The notes below the pieces were generated by a model. It did not search any database. It was not told the DNA's origin and saw nothing but the letters and a program-made list of their open reading frames with translations. A stretch of 64,000 nt of DNA. Source: Toxoplasma gondii ME49 (Eukaryota > Apicomplexa > Conoidasida > Eucoccidiorida > Sarcocystidae). Below are positions 24,201-36,800 of this stretch, piece by piece (within the stretch, counting starts at the first letter, position 1; every line of letters starts with the position of its first letter). The stretch is taken from NCBI RefSeq assembly GCF_000006565.2, contig NC_031478.1, positions 5,914,212 to 5,978,211 on the forward strand. The letters run 5' to 3'. Position numbers and translations under genes: made by a program.

Positions 24201-27200
24201 GCCTCCGTCGCCTTCAGGCTCCAAAAGATACGAATCTGCCGAGTGGCGAAGCCCCAGCAAGACGGGCAGATGGCGGCCATTTTTCTCGTCTGCAGGGAAA
24301 GAGTCGCTGGATGACGAAGAAGATCCAAGGAGAGAACCTGCAGCTGCTGCGGAACGGGCTGCGCCAGCTGCATCGTTGTTCTGCTCTCCTTTCCCGGCGG
24401 CGACCGCTGCTTCGTAGTCCGCTGCAGCTGTGGCTTGGTTTTCGTGAAACTCCGAATTGGAGGGGGCTGTGTGGTATCTTCTTTCGTTTCTGCGAGTCGC
24501 TGCTGCCGACGATGCGTTGCAATTTCTGTCTCCGTTTCGGCAAACGTGGACTTCTTCCTTTTCTGGTTCAGCCCCTGCACGATGAACCTCCCAATCTTCC
24601 TCCGGTTTGTCTCGAGAAACCACGGAGCGTTGTGTGGAAGCATGCCCGCTGGAGACGTATGCGTCATCCTTCCCACTTCCGACACCGGCACGTGTACAGT
24701 GTACAGACACCTGAGAAGTCCTTGCACACGACGAAAGCGGGGGTGGCTTGTCTTCTTCTGAGTTATGGCCCCAGTGCGAGTCCGTGGCCACTCGAGTTTT
24801 CCCCGAGGATAGGGAAGGCGGATTCAGAGACACACTCTCGAGCAACTTTTGCGATCCCGTTTGCGGGACGGCGAGCTGTTCGCAGGATCCACACACAGGT
24901 CCCGCTGCCGCGTTATCAGCCTCTTGTGAAAGGTTGTCGTCTCCAATTTGTGGAGCAGGGGGCGGAGACGGCGGCGGAAGAACAAGTTGCCCAGGAGCTC
25001 CCGAATCAGAGAGAGTGGTTCCTTTCGTGTCGTAGTGGTGGGAATGCCGTCGCGGACGGAGGACCCGCGCCAAGGATGAAAGCCCTACGTAGGTAGACGC
25101 AAACGAGGATGCCCCTCCAATAGTTCTACTCTTTCGTCCGGCTGGCACACCGGCTCCGCTGCTCGACAGAGCTGCTTCCACTCCTTCTTTGCTTCCGGGC
25201 TGCGTGTGCACACTTCCCGACGAGCAGGTATGGGACCAGTGCCCGTCTCTAGAAGTACTTGGCTCAGAGCAAGAAAACTCTCCCGTCGTTCTACCTCTCA
25301 CAATTCCACCTGCGTTGGTCGCTGCACTATTGCTCTTGGAAGAGGCGGTGTTGTTTCCGCTGCTCGAACTCGCACTCGAGCTCCCGCCGCCTCTGGCAAG
25401 TGACTTCAACAGAGACGAAGGGGTCCACAAGCTTGCTTTCTTGTTTCCGGCGCCACAGTTTCCTTCATCCGGACCGCCTCGCGAAGGCGACAGAGACACC
25501 TCCACGACCCCTGGCGGCGACAGCGAAGGCGGAACTGCCGCTGTCGCTGCTCCCGCGGCTGTGGCGTCTGTGCCCGATGAGAGGAAAGGCCGTTCGCTCT
25601 TTTCCGGTGTATGGCCACCGCGGCTGGTTGCTGAGAGACCTGGTACTCTTCCTGACCGAGAAACAGTTCCTCCCTCCAAGGGACACGTACCGCTGTGAGG
25701 GCGGGGAGGCAAAGACGAGTGCTGAACCAGGTGCCCACTTTTCGGGCTCGAAGGTGTGCGCTGCGGCGACGCTGCAACACAAAGAAGGGCGACAGCGAAG
25801 GGGAATAGAATCAGAAAGTGGAGAGTCCTGATTTAGTTGCTTTGTGTTGTTACAAAGTGGAAGTAAATGCAGTGGTCTGTGGCAAATAGTGAGGAATCGA
25901 GCCGGGGCTTCTGCCAAGTGTAAGAGTGTGTGAGTCAGCTTCCTGCCTTGTTGCGTTTCGATTCTCTCAACAGACAAACAGCTTGTTCGAGCTTCGCGGG
26001 AGGAGAAACAAGTCAGAACTTACAGCGTCTCTTCACACGACTCACGATGAAGAGCCGACTCTCCGGCTCCACATCGTCATCCGCTGCGTCTTCGGGACTT
26101 GGCGACTCCTCCACTTCGTCTTCCTCCTCGTCATCATCTCCACGTAGCAGCCGCGTGTCGAAAAGTGGAGGCTCTCTTCCAGAACTGCCTCTCGCCACAC
26201 CGTCGCACAAATGTCTTCCTATCTCACGTTCGTCTTTTTCGAGCCCGCCGGTAGTTCGTGGACAGCATCTGCAGCTGCCTAGAGGGCGGCACGCACACCA
26301 GCTATTTCTCCGTCCAAAAAGTTCCCCACCCCGTCCTAGGTTGTGGTGACGGTGAAGAAGACTCTGTTGTAGAAGAACCTGCTGTTGCTGTTGGGCTTTT
26401 AGGGATTTGCATGCGCTCGAGGGCGCCCCAACGAGGCTACGCCAGTCTTCGTAGCCGTAGATGTGGCTGTGAGCGGGCGAGTACGCGCCTACCCGATGAA
26501 CGGTCTGTGTGTGTAGCGGGAAAGTGCCTGTCACATCCCCCTCAGACAGAAGCGGTTTCTGAGCGCTTTCACCACTGCCTCCAGCGTCTGCTGTCTTCTC
26601 AAATCCCCAAAAGTGGCCGGGAAAGAAACGCTCTGAGCCCTTCCTGGCGGAAGTCGAAGAAATCGCCGCGAGAGCGGCTGAGTAGCTCACAGCACTGTGG
26701 CGCCGAGACCCGCTTCTGGTTGACCGGCGAAAAGGTTCGGCCGTAGACAGAGCTTCAGCGGCGTGGTGCAGACGATACGGCATTTTCTGATGATCGCCAG
26801 CGTCGCGCCCGTCCTCTGGACTGTCTCCCTCTTCTTCCTCGTAGGCGGCAGCAGCGGCTGCCGCTGCTACAGCTTTTTTGGAGGCACACCAGTAGCTGAC
26901 AGAAGGGTGGGAACTGTGGAAGTAGCAGGACATGTTTGAGTGCGCATCGGGAAGGAAGGCGAAGTCCCCCTTGCTGAAGGCGTCACTGGGGGGTGCGAGG
27001 CTGCTGCCGCCAGCGGCGAATCCCCCGCTGGTGGCATCGAAAGTCATGGTCAGTTGTCCGCTTGGAAAGTCGAGTAACCCCCCTCCATCTCCGCCGAAAT
27101 GGGACCCAGTCCCGCCAAAGCCTGCTCCAGTAAATGTTCTGCGAGGGCCGTCTTCACACCACTCGTCCGCGACGCTGAACCGGACACGCCGTAACGGATC

Positions 27201-28256
27201 TCCAGCGGTCACGCCGTCGGCTGTCCCGGCAACTTGTCGCAAAAGGTTCTGGTGCATTGCGCTACAGGTTTTGCTGCGACCTCTCCTGCGATTGGCAATG
27301 ATCTGGCAGTTGGTGAAGCCTCCATCGCCGTCTTTGGGGTCGCTAGCCATACTGCTCTCACCGGTTCCCGTGTGATGTACTGCAGCGACTGCAGCCGCTG
27401 GTGATGCGAAAACGCATCCGGAACCCTCGTCAGCGGTCATCATGTTGCTGCTGCTGCTGTTTCCGCTGAAGTAGATCGTCGTCGCGGTTGATCCCGCGCC
27501 GGCATTTCCAGTAGAGTTACCGACAGACGGAGGAGCAGTGGAGTGAGGCGCTCCCGCGTCGCTCGGTAGACAAAACAGAGGCTGAATCCGGTTGCCATCC
27601 TTTTCTGCGGCAGCCCCAGAGCTGGGGTGTTTCAGGTAATGCAGAGATGATTCAGAGGGTTCGGTCCACTGATCGTTTCCTTCGTGAGGAAAGCGCCAAT
27701 TCTTCCCGCCAGAATTTGCGCTGGGAAGGTCGTCAGTTAGAGAATTCATGTCCAAGCAATCTCTTCGAGCTTCCGGAACGTACGTCTGGCTTGGCGCCAA
27801 CTCTTCTGGTTCAGGCAGACGCCCCTGGCTGGACAGGGGTTGCCGTTCTAACGAGCCAGTGGCCGGGCGAGAGAAGCAAAACGATCGTAGAGCAGGAGTG
27901 GCCAGGTGGGGAGACCCTTCCGTCGTAATCTCACTGTTACTGCCACTGATTTTGCTCGGGTGGTGCCTTGGATTACGAAGGTAACTGTCGCTGTAGCGGC
28001 GCAGGTGAACATGCAGAACGCCCACTTCACGTTTCGTGAAGAGGTCTGCTGAAAGCGAATCTTCACTTACAGGTGCCCTACGATTGGAATGAAGTGTCGG
28101 GGAAGGCGGCGACAGCGGCGCCAGTTTTACAAGGAGCGGACGAGACGGCAACTGAGGCAACGGGGAAGTAGGTGGCGGTAGGCTAGACAGCGGCGGGGAG
28201 CGAGAAGCATTCGGGTTGAGGGGGTTGGACAGGACACAGGAAGGCGAGTCACACAT
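21215..28256 (-). CDS. Very large divergent protein kinase (about 2056 aa)
   Basis: Three exons keep one frame: 28256-26024, 25771-22659 and 22039-21215. Introns have donors GTAAGT and GTAGGC and acceptors TTGCAG. The start is the first in-frame ATG, in a good context (gaaaaATG); the frame is open farther upstream, so an extra 5' exon is possible. Residues 1 to about 1400 are low complexity (Ser, Gly, Ala, Gln, His) with no domain seen. The kinase core lies at about 1480-2020: FAIKLLEIDG holds the likely ATP-anchoring Lys (about 1531). The catalytic loop is NWDTKPGNVLV (Asp about 1725), lacking the usual HRD His-Arg. The metal motif is DLG (about 1753). The activation segment ends TKGYCSPECAILV, formed only by splicing. 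VVFSTGLVIGQLFG and LPSDRWSFEKLEAFL match subdomains IX and XI. A Gly/Lys-rich insert of about 70 residues follows SPE. There is no signal peptide, arguing against a standard rhoptry kinase. Substrate and subfamily are unknown. Confidence 0.72.
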
Positions 28257-31200
28257 TTTTTCAATATTGCGTTTCAACCGTGGGGGCCTTGGCACCCCAT
28301 TAGCCCTGGGTAGAAACTGAAGCCTTTTAGGACTCGTTTCAGAAGAGAGACCAGGTTGATGATCATAATAATTCACACGTGGTCAGGGCGAAACCGCTCT
28401 ACACAAGTACAGATCGAAGTGGTCATCAACGGGTCAGCGATTTCTCCAACACACACCTGTTACGGAGCAAACCAAAAGCCTCCGTGTCATTTAATCTCGA
28501 CAAATCTTCGGGTTTCACAAGTGTAGGCCTCGATTCACAACAACGGATTTCACTGTTCACTTGGAGAAGCACATCAGTCATGAAGGGATAAGGTTTGACT
28601 TAGGTATGCAAGTACTTCTATGCAATCCGAGTCGTTTCCGGAACCTATTCTCGGACGCAGTCGTTGTCACGGAGATTGGCACACACGGAAACACAACGGT
28701 GTCCGGTTTTCTTTCTCCAAAAGCGTCTTTCCAACGCCCCCCCACAATTCACGGCATCGAAGCTTTTTTTTGGTCTAATTCCGCACCCACATACCGCAAC
28801 TTTTGGATCGCACCAGAAACGGAGACTGAAGGAGTGACATAAGAAGACCGGATTACCGCATCGGTCATTATTGTAAACAGAGAGTTCGGGAAATAGGGAG
28901 TCACGAAACACTACTTATCACACCTGCTGCTACTTTCTCTTCCTGACGATCACTACTTTACGGCGATTGCATTTGAACTTGAAAGACAGAAAAACACAGA
29001 AGCGAACTGGAGTCAAAGTGTAATATTCCCAACTCACAGCTTAGATCGTCATGTTCTGTTGCGTCAATACAAGCTCTAGATAATGGAAAAGTGTATGGAA
29101 TTCCCTCGTTACTGTTGGTTTGGTATTGCACTCTAGAAGAGCACAGCACAGTCGGAAATAGGTATCATGAATGAAAAAAAGACGGCAATTCAAACAGTCA
29201 CACAAACTGCTGAAATTTGTGGACACTTAGAGGTGCTTTCAACAAACGTTTCGGTCAGATAGTCTGTTTGAGAAATTAAACAGGAACGCTTCAACGCATG
29301 CTATTCCCTGTATGAGTCTTCCGCTTCTGCGATCAAGTCCTGACTGAAGGTTCAAGTATTCAAGGAATTTTCAGGAACAAACGAACTTCCGATTCACGTG
29401 CGTCATCAAATGGAGATTGTGCGCCCGACTACAAAGTCTTCCACTCGCGTTCCAATTCCAACATCCTACACAGTTGTGCGTAGCACCTCCGTTTCATTGC
29501 TTCTCAGCTCTCACTGCCATCAGGGCACTCAAATGCAGAACAGATACATGGCTGAACACGAGCAACACGTTTTTTTGAATCCGGGTCACACGAAACGCAA
29601 CACTCGAAATCAGGTCTCACAAACAAGACGAAGCAGGCACATAGCATTGTTTACTCACACGGACATCACAAAAAGGAACATCCACTGCGAAGAACACACA
29701 CAAATCGTGTAGCACAGCAGTCTGATCTGTTCCCCCACTAGGCAAAAACTGACGCTTTTGGACGGATACGATTAGCAGAGTGCGGGAGCCTGGGGGGCAC
29801 ACTGCGGTTGAGCCCCGTATGTCTTGCTTTTTGTCATAAAGGGGAAGGTGATTTATCGTTTTTGATCCTTTAGCCGCATGAAGCTAGAAAATACCGTCGT
29901 ATCTGTGCATCTTCTGTCTTCACGCGTTCCATCCGCGTTTTTTCCTGGGGAATAGAAAACTGGAGAACTACTCCGGGGTCTCTCTGCCAGAAGAGCGAAA
30001 TGTCAGATGCTAAAAGCGTTCATTGCGGTAGTGAGAAATGCTTAGATAGAGCGATACCCACACGGGTTTAGACAGATTCGTCACTTGCTCTCTTGTGGGA
30101 GCAGCATTTCTTCAGAAGCCAGCGTCAGCTTGTTTCAACGCGAGCATCCGTTGGTAGCGATGATCCGAGAATGGAAATCCTTTGAGGCGACAACTACGAA
30201 GAGCTTATCTCCCTCTGATTGGAGGCAGCGTTCTTTGGGCAAGCAATGGTGGAAAAGAAATCAGAGTAGTGCTCTCACAGTGGCGCTTCCGCCGCCACAA
30301 AACAATCGGGCGCCAGCAAGCTCAGAGATTGAGGCGCTATGCCGGGCCGTGGCCTCGCTTTCGAGGTCCCGTTCTAATGGCTGCCTATTACTACTGTGCA
30401 TCTTTCTCTGTTATTAGTCATTCAGGCGCGAAAGTCACTTCACTTTGGAAGAGAGCTGCGACTCGAGTGCTTGATGGGTATGGGAAGAACCGCGAGGAGA
30501 AAAGTCGATAACACTACACGGAGAATTGGGAGGCTTCCTGCTCCCTTCGGCAGCCACGCCAGGGTCACGTCGAAACGTCTGTATCACCTGCGGGTCTTTT
30601 GTGCTTTGCTCGCACCTAAAACCATAGGAAAAAAGCCCCATTTCTTACGTCGGGGCCTCCCGCCGCGTTGTGGGTTCCTACCGCTAGAGGGGCTGCTTCT
30701 GGCTCTCTCCCCACAAACAAATCGTTGGAGGCCGTAAAGTCTTCCAAATTTGAACAAGTGTGTTTGAAACTTTCTCCCCACCCGTTGCAAGAAAGAAGAC
30801 TTTTCAGCATAAGAAGTGTGTGTAGGCCTGCCTAGTGTAATGCTGCAATAATGGTGTCAACTACCGGCCGGAATCACGCATACCGACCTTTTGCACATGA
30901 TACGGATACGCCTAAATGGCAGCTGGAGTTCTGAACGTTTGGGCAGCTGAATATTTAAATGACAGAGTGCAAGCTTTTTCCCTTATGAGATCAAACGCTT
31001 GGCAGTGGCACCCGCGAACGTATTTACCTTCGAGGCACGTAAAAAGCTGCAATACACCTGCACAAGCTGATCGGTCGCCAGGCCTTGGATTCCGCGGCTG
31101 CACGGTTAGCTTTCAGGAGAACGAAGACAAGCGTCAGTTTCACTTCTCACACATGGCTGGGGTGACAAGGATTGAACTACCACTGGGACCTGGTTTAGGT

Positions 31201-33858
31201 TGATTTCGACTATTATGGCCACTGCCTTCATCGGGGATGGATAATATATATGTTACGGTAACAGTGGGTACCGAAACAAGGTACTTTACGATATGTTTTT
31301 TGCACCGGAGTGTCCAGCTGTTCAGTATGGATCTCTGCTATTTGTCGCAAAGGAATTTCAGATTACACGAACCCCTTGGAATACAGCCACGATGGGCACT
31401 GGCGACATCCACCACATGGGTGAGCAGAAGACCCACTAATTAAAACTTGTGTCCCTGTGAACTCCATTCTCGCCACTCGCAGTCGGTCTGGAGGCACCTG
31501 GTTCAACTGCGGGGTACGGTGGCGAAACCAGTTTCTGGACCAGTGTCCTCCAGTCTGCCGTTTCCTGCTCCGTACCATCCAGTCTGCCTTTTGAAGTGCG
31601 ACGAGCCACAGAGGCCGCTGGTGGCTTTTGTCCAGCACGGGACAACCATGCACCTCAGGAACTGTGTTCGCACGTACAAAGATCCTCGAGCCGTATCGCG
31701 TGTCCATCTCCTGCCCACCAGGCACAAATCAAAAATATGAGTAAAATGCACCTTTCTGTATAAACGTGACAGTCGCAGCGGTCACGCTGTGTAATGCTGA
31801 CAGTTGAGACCGTGCGACTCGAGCCACTGACGTTTTTTTTGGCTACAGTGGCAATCCCTGGAGTGGAGTTACACATGAAGAGTTAGTGCATACCCGCAGT
31901 TTAGGACCTTACGCCGGGCACTGAGAGCGTGAGCAATTTCTGCACACCGTCGGAAGGTGGCTGGAATTTCTGTTGAGAGCTTTCACGCACCTCTCTGAGT
32001 AGCCTTCATGAGGTTCAGCATTCCGCTGACGGTGATCCAAAGTGAAGTCAGCATTGTGGAAGAAAGGTTTGGTCGGCGTCCGTTGATACTCTATTCGAAG
32101 GATATGTCAAGTCCTGAGGGAAACATAAATTGTCGTCTCCAGTGAAATCTCCCGCAAATTGACGAATCAGAAATGTTCCCACGACGAAGTATGCTCCTCA
32201 GTCAGTTTGAGCCGCGTTCGTAGCAAGTCGGGGTGCGGAACGTTTCTGAGAGATGTGATTTTGGCAAGGGAGCACGCTTCGCTGCTGACAGTAACTTTGC
32301 CGAGCTTGAGGATTTCACGGTACCGCCGTTAATGACTAAAGAAAGAACCATACAAGTGTCGCCCCTTTCGTCATAACGCTGTACAACACCGGTCCCACGC
32401 GCTTGGCAGCGCTTTTGTCAAAAATACAGTAGGTAAGTCACATCTAAGGCTATTAACCAGAGCAATGTTGACGTCGGTTCGTTTTGGCCATCGTTCGGAC
32501 TCTAGGATATTACGAAATTCGAACAGGCACAGGACAGCGTCCTAATTTGCTGAATAATACACGCCGTTGGACAAAGACTGTGTTGCATAGAACCCCGGTT
32601 CTGAAGCATGATTCGACGCGAGGCACAGTTGTTTTGTATTAGTGACCAGCTGTCTGCCAACAGTGAATATTCTCCTTGAGGGAAACAACTGCCGGAGTAA
32701 CCCGAGATGCGGGCATCAGGCAGACCAGCTGCTTCGGTTCCGCCCGAACCAAGTGGAAAGCAGACGTAAATGTTTTGACATCCCTCAAAAAAACTTTCTA
32801 GGATTCTTCTCGGCCCACGATGGCCTTGTGCCGTGCTTACTTCTGGCTAGAATACCCTCAGCACAAAGTCTCTGATGTTATGCTCAGCAATAGTTTCATT
32901 TTGACCTCGCTATTCTCTGTGCAACGAGGTAAATGACTTCCAGCTATGTGTTCCTGCCACCAACAGAAGTCTACCACTCATATCTCGTGCAGGCCACGAA
33001 CAACGCCTGTATAAGTCCTCGATAAAGATATATATATATATATAGATAGATAGATAGATATATTTGTTGGGCTGCCTGTTTTTCACGGGGAAGCGTCAGC
33101 AGTCGAACAAGAAAAGCAGTGGCTACAGGTGTTTTAATCTTGAAAAAAACGGACCAACAAGTAGGCAGTCACCTTATCAGTGGGCGCTGCAGCGTTTTTG
33201 TCAAGAAATACATTTCTAGATCCTTTCAGCTTGCCTCTCCGCAAGCGTGCTCACAGAACCTACAGAACTCCGAGACCGCGGACAACAGAAAACACACCTT
33301 GCCCTGCATTACTCACCCGGCAACGCTCCTCTTATATGAATTCGCTTCGTTCGCCAGCTACGTCCGCATCCCGGCACGCATATCTTTACCACTTGTCTTC
33401 CCTCCCTAATTTTCTCGTTGCCTCCCCTTAGTTTGGAAAGCTCTTGAACAGTCTCTTGTTCACGCGAAACGCGTACCAGGGACTTCCCATGTCTGCTCTA
33501 CCTTTTCATCACAACACCCCAATTATCCTGGACAGAGAGCTGCCCTTGTCATTTCTTCACCCCAAGAGAACATCGAATCACCTGGGGTCGGGAGGTCAGC
33601 ACAAAACAGAGGAACAGACACTTCCTCGCCTAACCCCCGTTGCCCCCGTGGTCGGCACCACCGGTCACGACCCTGTCTGCATGACTATTCCAGCTGTTTT
33701 TCGTTTCTCACTGTGCTGATCCGCAGTTGCCCCCTGCCACTTCCCCCCAAAGCGATCACGCTTGTCACGAAAAACACAAGGGCGATCTGGCGTAACACAA
33801 AAAGGAGAAAATGGTTTCGGGTTTAAGCGTGCTCCTCTGGACCAAAGGCTATGTTGCC
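28257..33858. other. 5.6-kb gene-poor intergenic block
   Basis: Upstream of the kinase and downstream of the SANT gene, both read leftward. No ORF of length and composition like the neighbouring genes occurs on either strand, and no tRNA or rRNA was recognised. It should contain the kinase promoter and 5' UTR and the SANT-gene 3' UTR; the rest is unexplained. Confidence 0.4.
33029..33062. repeat. (TA)n-(GATA)n compound microsatellite
   Basis: A short TA run (33029-33043) passes into about five GATA/TAGA units (33044-33062) in the gene-poor block. Confidence 0.85.
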
Positions 33859-36800
33859 TCATCCAAAGACAGAATGGAGAATGGTCTTGGACAAGTGGCG
33901 GTGTTGCTTCCAAGCGAGATATCGGTTCGTTTGCTTCCACAGGTAGTAGAAGTCGACGATCTCGCACGTTGTTTTCGTCTGAATGAGTCTCTGAAGAGCG
34001 CTGAAGTCTTTGCCGTATTTGCAGATCCCGGCCTCAAACAACGCCACTTCTTTCGGGCCCCAGAGATCAATAACATTATCCTTCCTCAGCGGCGAGGTGA
34101 GGAGTTCCAGGGGCGACAACTTCACGGCTCCGAGTCGAGGCGCTGCCCCGGCTGCCCCCCCGCCTCGACTGCCTTTTCCTCCAGCTGCACTCTTCGTCGA
34201 AGCGCCACCTTCCCCCTTCCTCCCGCCGCCCGCTCCCGCGGCTCCAAAAGCCCCGCTCCCGTCTTTCGCTTCTCTCCCGGAGTCTCCGCCACCTCCTGCA
34301 CCGTGGCTTCCGCCATACACACCCGAAGCCGTACTCCGGCCCACATTGTTGCTTACGATGAGGGCGTAGATCACGCTGTCTGCGGTCGCCAGGCCACCCT
34401 CGAGGTTCACGCGCCCCTCTTTCAACGCGCCTCCAGAGCCGGTATCGGCTCCCGCGCCGCCGCCCGCTGCTAAAGACCCCTCGGAGTAGAGCCCGTAGAT
34501 CCCCCCAGAGCCGGAGGTGCCTCCAGACTTCCCACCATCAGCTCCGGAGCCCTTGCTCGAGCTTCCCGCCCAAGGAGGGGCGCACACGGGGACGGGGGCC
34601 TCGACGAGGCCCGCCGACGCGTCTCCGCCCCCCCGAACAGCTTCGATTCGCCGACTTCGCTTGGTGGAATTGACGGCCGCGACGAGTTCTTGCTGTACTG
34701 TTTGCTGGTGCAGGCTCTGCCACCTTGGCGCCGCGGAACCGAAGTACCACTCTTCAATCATTTGGAGCCAGGCTTCGACTTTCCGAATCCGTCTCTGGCA
34801 AATGTCGTAGCGCGCGCGGATCTCCAGGTTGTTGTATGCATTTGCAGAGATGCGCCGCGGCAAAATGAGCACGCCGTCAGGAACCCCTGCGCCGGACGCA
34901 CTTGGGTCCGCCCCCGCCGGGCCTTCTGGTCCCGTGGCCCCCGGAGGGCCTGCCCCCGAGGCCTGCGCCGCCAGCGCTGGGTCTTCGGACCCCAAGAACC
35001 CCCCCAGCAGTACCGCGGAAGATCCAACGCCCGTCCCACAGCAGCAACACCGGACCTTGCTGTTTACGTACGGCGACGGGACGGGAAGCACATTGTAGGC
35101 TCGCGCGGCTAGCGCAGCTCTCGCGTCTCCCGGTCGCTGACGCAGCCTCGCTGAGAAGCGCGCCGCCGCCCCCGGATCCGAGGTCGCGCCTCCCACAGCC
35201 GCCGTCGCGTCGCCCCACCCCGGCGTCCCTCCGGGGCTGGAAGCCTGGCCCGCGCCTCTCTCTCCAGCTCCACCTCCGGCCTGGCCTCCGCCTTTCTTCG
35301 AAGCCCTCGCGTCCGACGTCCCTTGTCCAGGACTCGATGCATCTGACCCCTCTCGAACCCCCCAGCTGGCGCCCTTCTCGCCGCCCGACGACAAGCCTTC
35401 CAGGCTCTCTCCGGTTGCTGCAGCCCCAGCTGCTGCTGCTGCACTCTGGGCGCGCCGCTTTCGAGTGCTCATGCCCGACCCCGCATACGCGGCAGGCGCG
35501 GCGCTCGATTCCCGTGACGGCGGGCGCGGTCCCGAAGAGACAGGAGGGCCCGCTGACGAGGGTCCTGAAGCCGCGCCAGCCCCGCTGGCACTCGCGGGTC
35601 CTTCAGCTCCGGCGAGTCCGTCTCGGCCGGAGTGGATCATGGGTCTCGACCGCGACTCCTCGCGGTCTCTTTCGGACTGCTTGCACGCAGCCGAGTTCGA
35701 GAGCTGCTCGCTCGCGGTCGGCGTGGAGGCGCCCTGGGGCGAGCAGGCCATCTCCGCCTTGGTTGCACTGAGAGGCGAAGCGACAGAGGGCGACGGAGAC
35801 ATCGAGGGGCTCTGGCGAGCGTTTCGGAAGTTTTGGCGTCTCCGTTTCGCGTTAGGAAGACCGTCTGCGTGTGTCCCGTTCATCTGCTCTACAGGCACCT
35901 TTCCGCGGGCCTCTGCTGATCCGCACGCGTTTTCCGCTACCGCAGGATCTGTCGATCCGTCGTCGCGACCTCCCGCGCCGAGTTTCTTGTCTGCGTCTGA
36001 TGCGAACTCTCTGGACACGCCGTTCTCGTCCAGACAGTCTCCAGCTGGACTCGCCTGCGTCACGCCATTCGCGCGCTTCTCCGGCTTGATCGGCTCCACA
36101 TTCTTGCCCGTCTTCGGCCTGGTCCCCCGCCCACCTCCGTCCCCTGTTTTCTCTCCCAGAGTCGATCGCAGAACCTTCTTCTCAGTAGGGAAACCCCCAG
36201 AAGCGGCTGTGGCGGGTCCAGAGCTCCCACATGTCTGACTGGCGAAGTCGCCGTCACTCGAGCCCAATGCAGGTGAGGCAGTGGCTTCAGGCCGCCGGCA
36301 GCCGCGCCGAGAACGAGGCTGGGACCCCAGGGGTTCCAGGGCGGCAGACGAACAGACTGTCGCAAAGTGGGGAGACGGGGAAGCTGGCTGCGCGTCTGAA
36401 AACATACTGTGCGTGGCCGCATCTTCTTCACATGTTTGGGCTTCCACCTTCCCCGTTTCCTCCTCCTGCTTTGCTGCAGACGAACCGGCGCCGTGGCGTG
36501 GCAACACACGACCCGAGTGAGCTGTATGTACACTGAAGCCGCCGGCGTCCCCGCGCTGCGCGGGCAGGGGTGCAGGCGTGTGGCAGTCAGTTGCGCTTTT
36601 CCACTGGGCTTCCGCCGCGGATATCACGGGTTGTTCAGAGGCAGCTGAGTCGTCGTCTCGTGGCTTGCCTGAGTCGCTTCCACTTGCAGGTTTTTGCGGT
36701 GGATTTGCGGCAGCTGCGTGACGAGCAGCTGCCTCTGTCTGCACGCCTCGAGCCGGAAGACTCTTCGCATACGGAGTCTTTCCCAGGCACTCGGCACTGG

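Noticed and set aside
23447..25096. 549-codon open frame on the + strand
   Set aside because: It is antisense to the kinase exon 25771-22659, which has in-phase splice joins and kinase motifs. The frame is a by-product of biased composition.
34902..36238. Long + strand open frames (34902-35771, 35465-36238)
   Set aside because: Antisense to the GC-rich, low-complexity SANT gene; no domain, no supporting splice structure.
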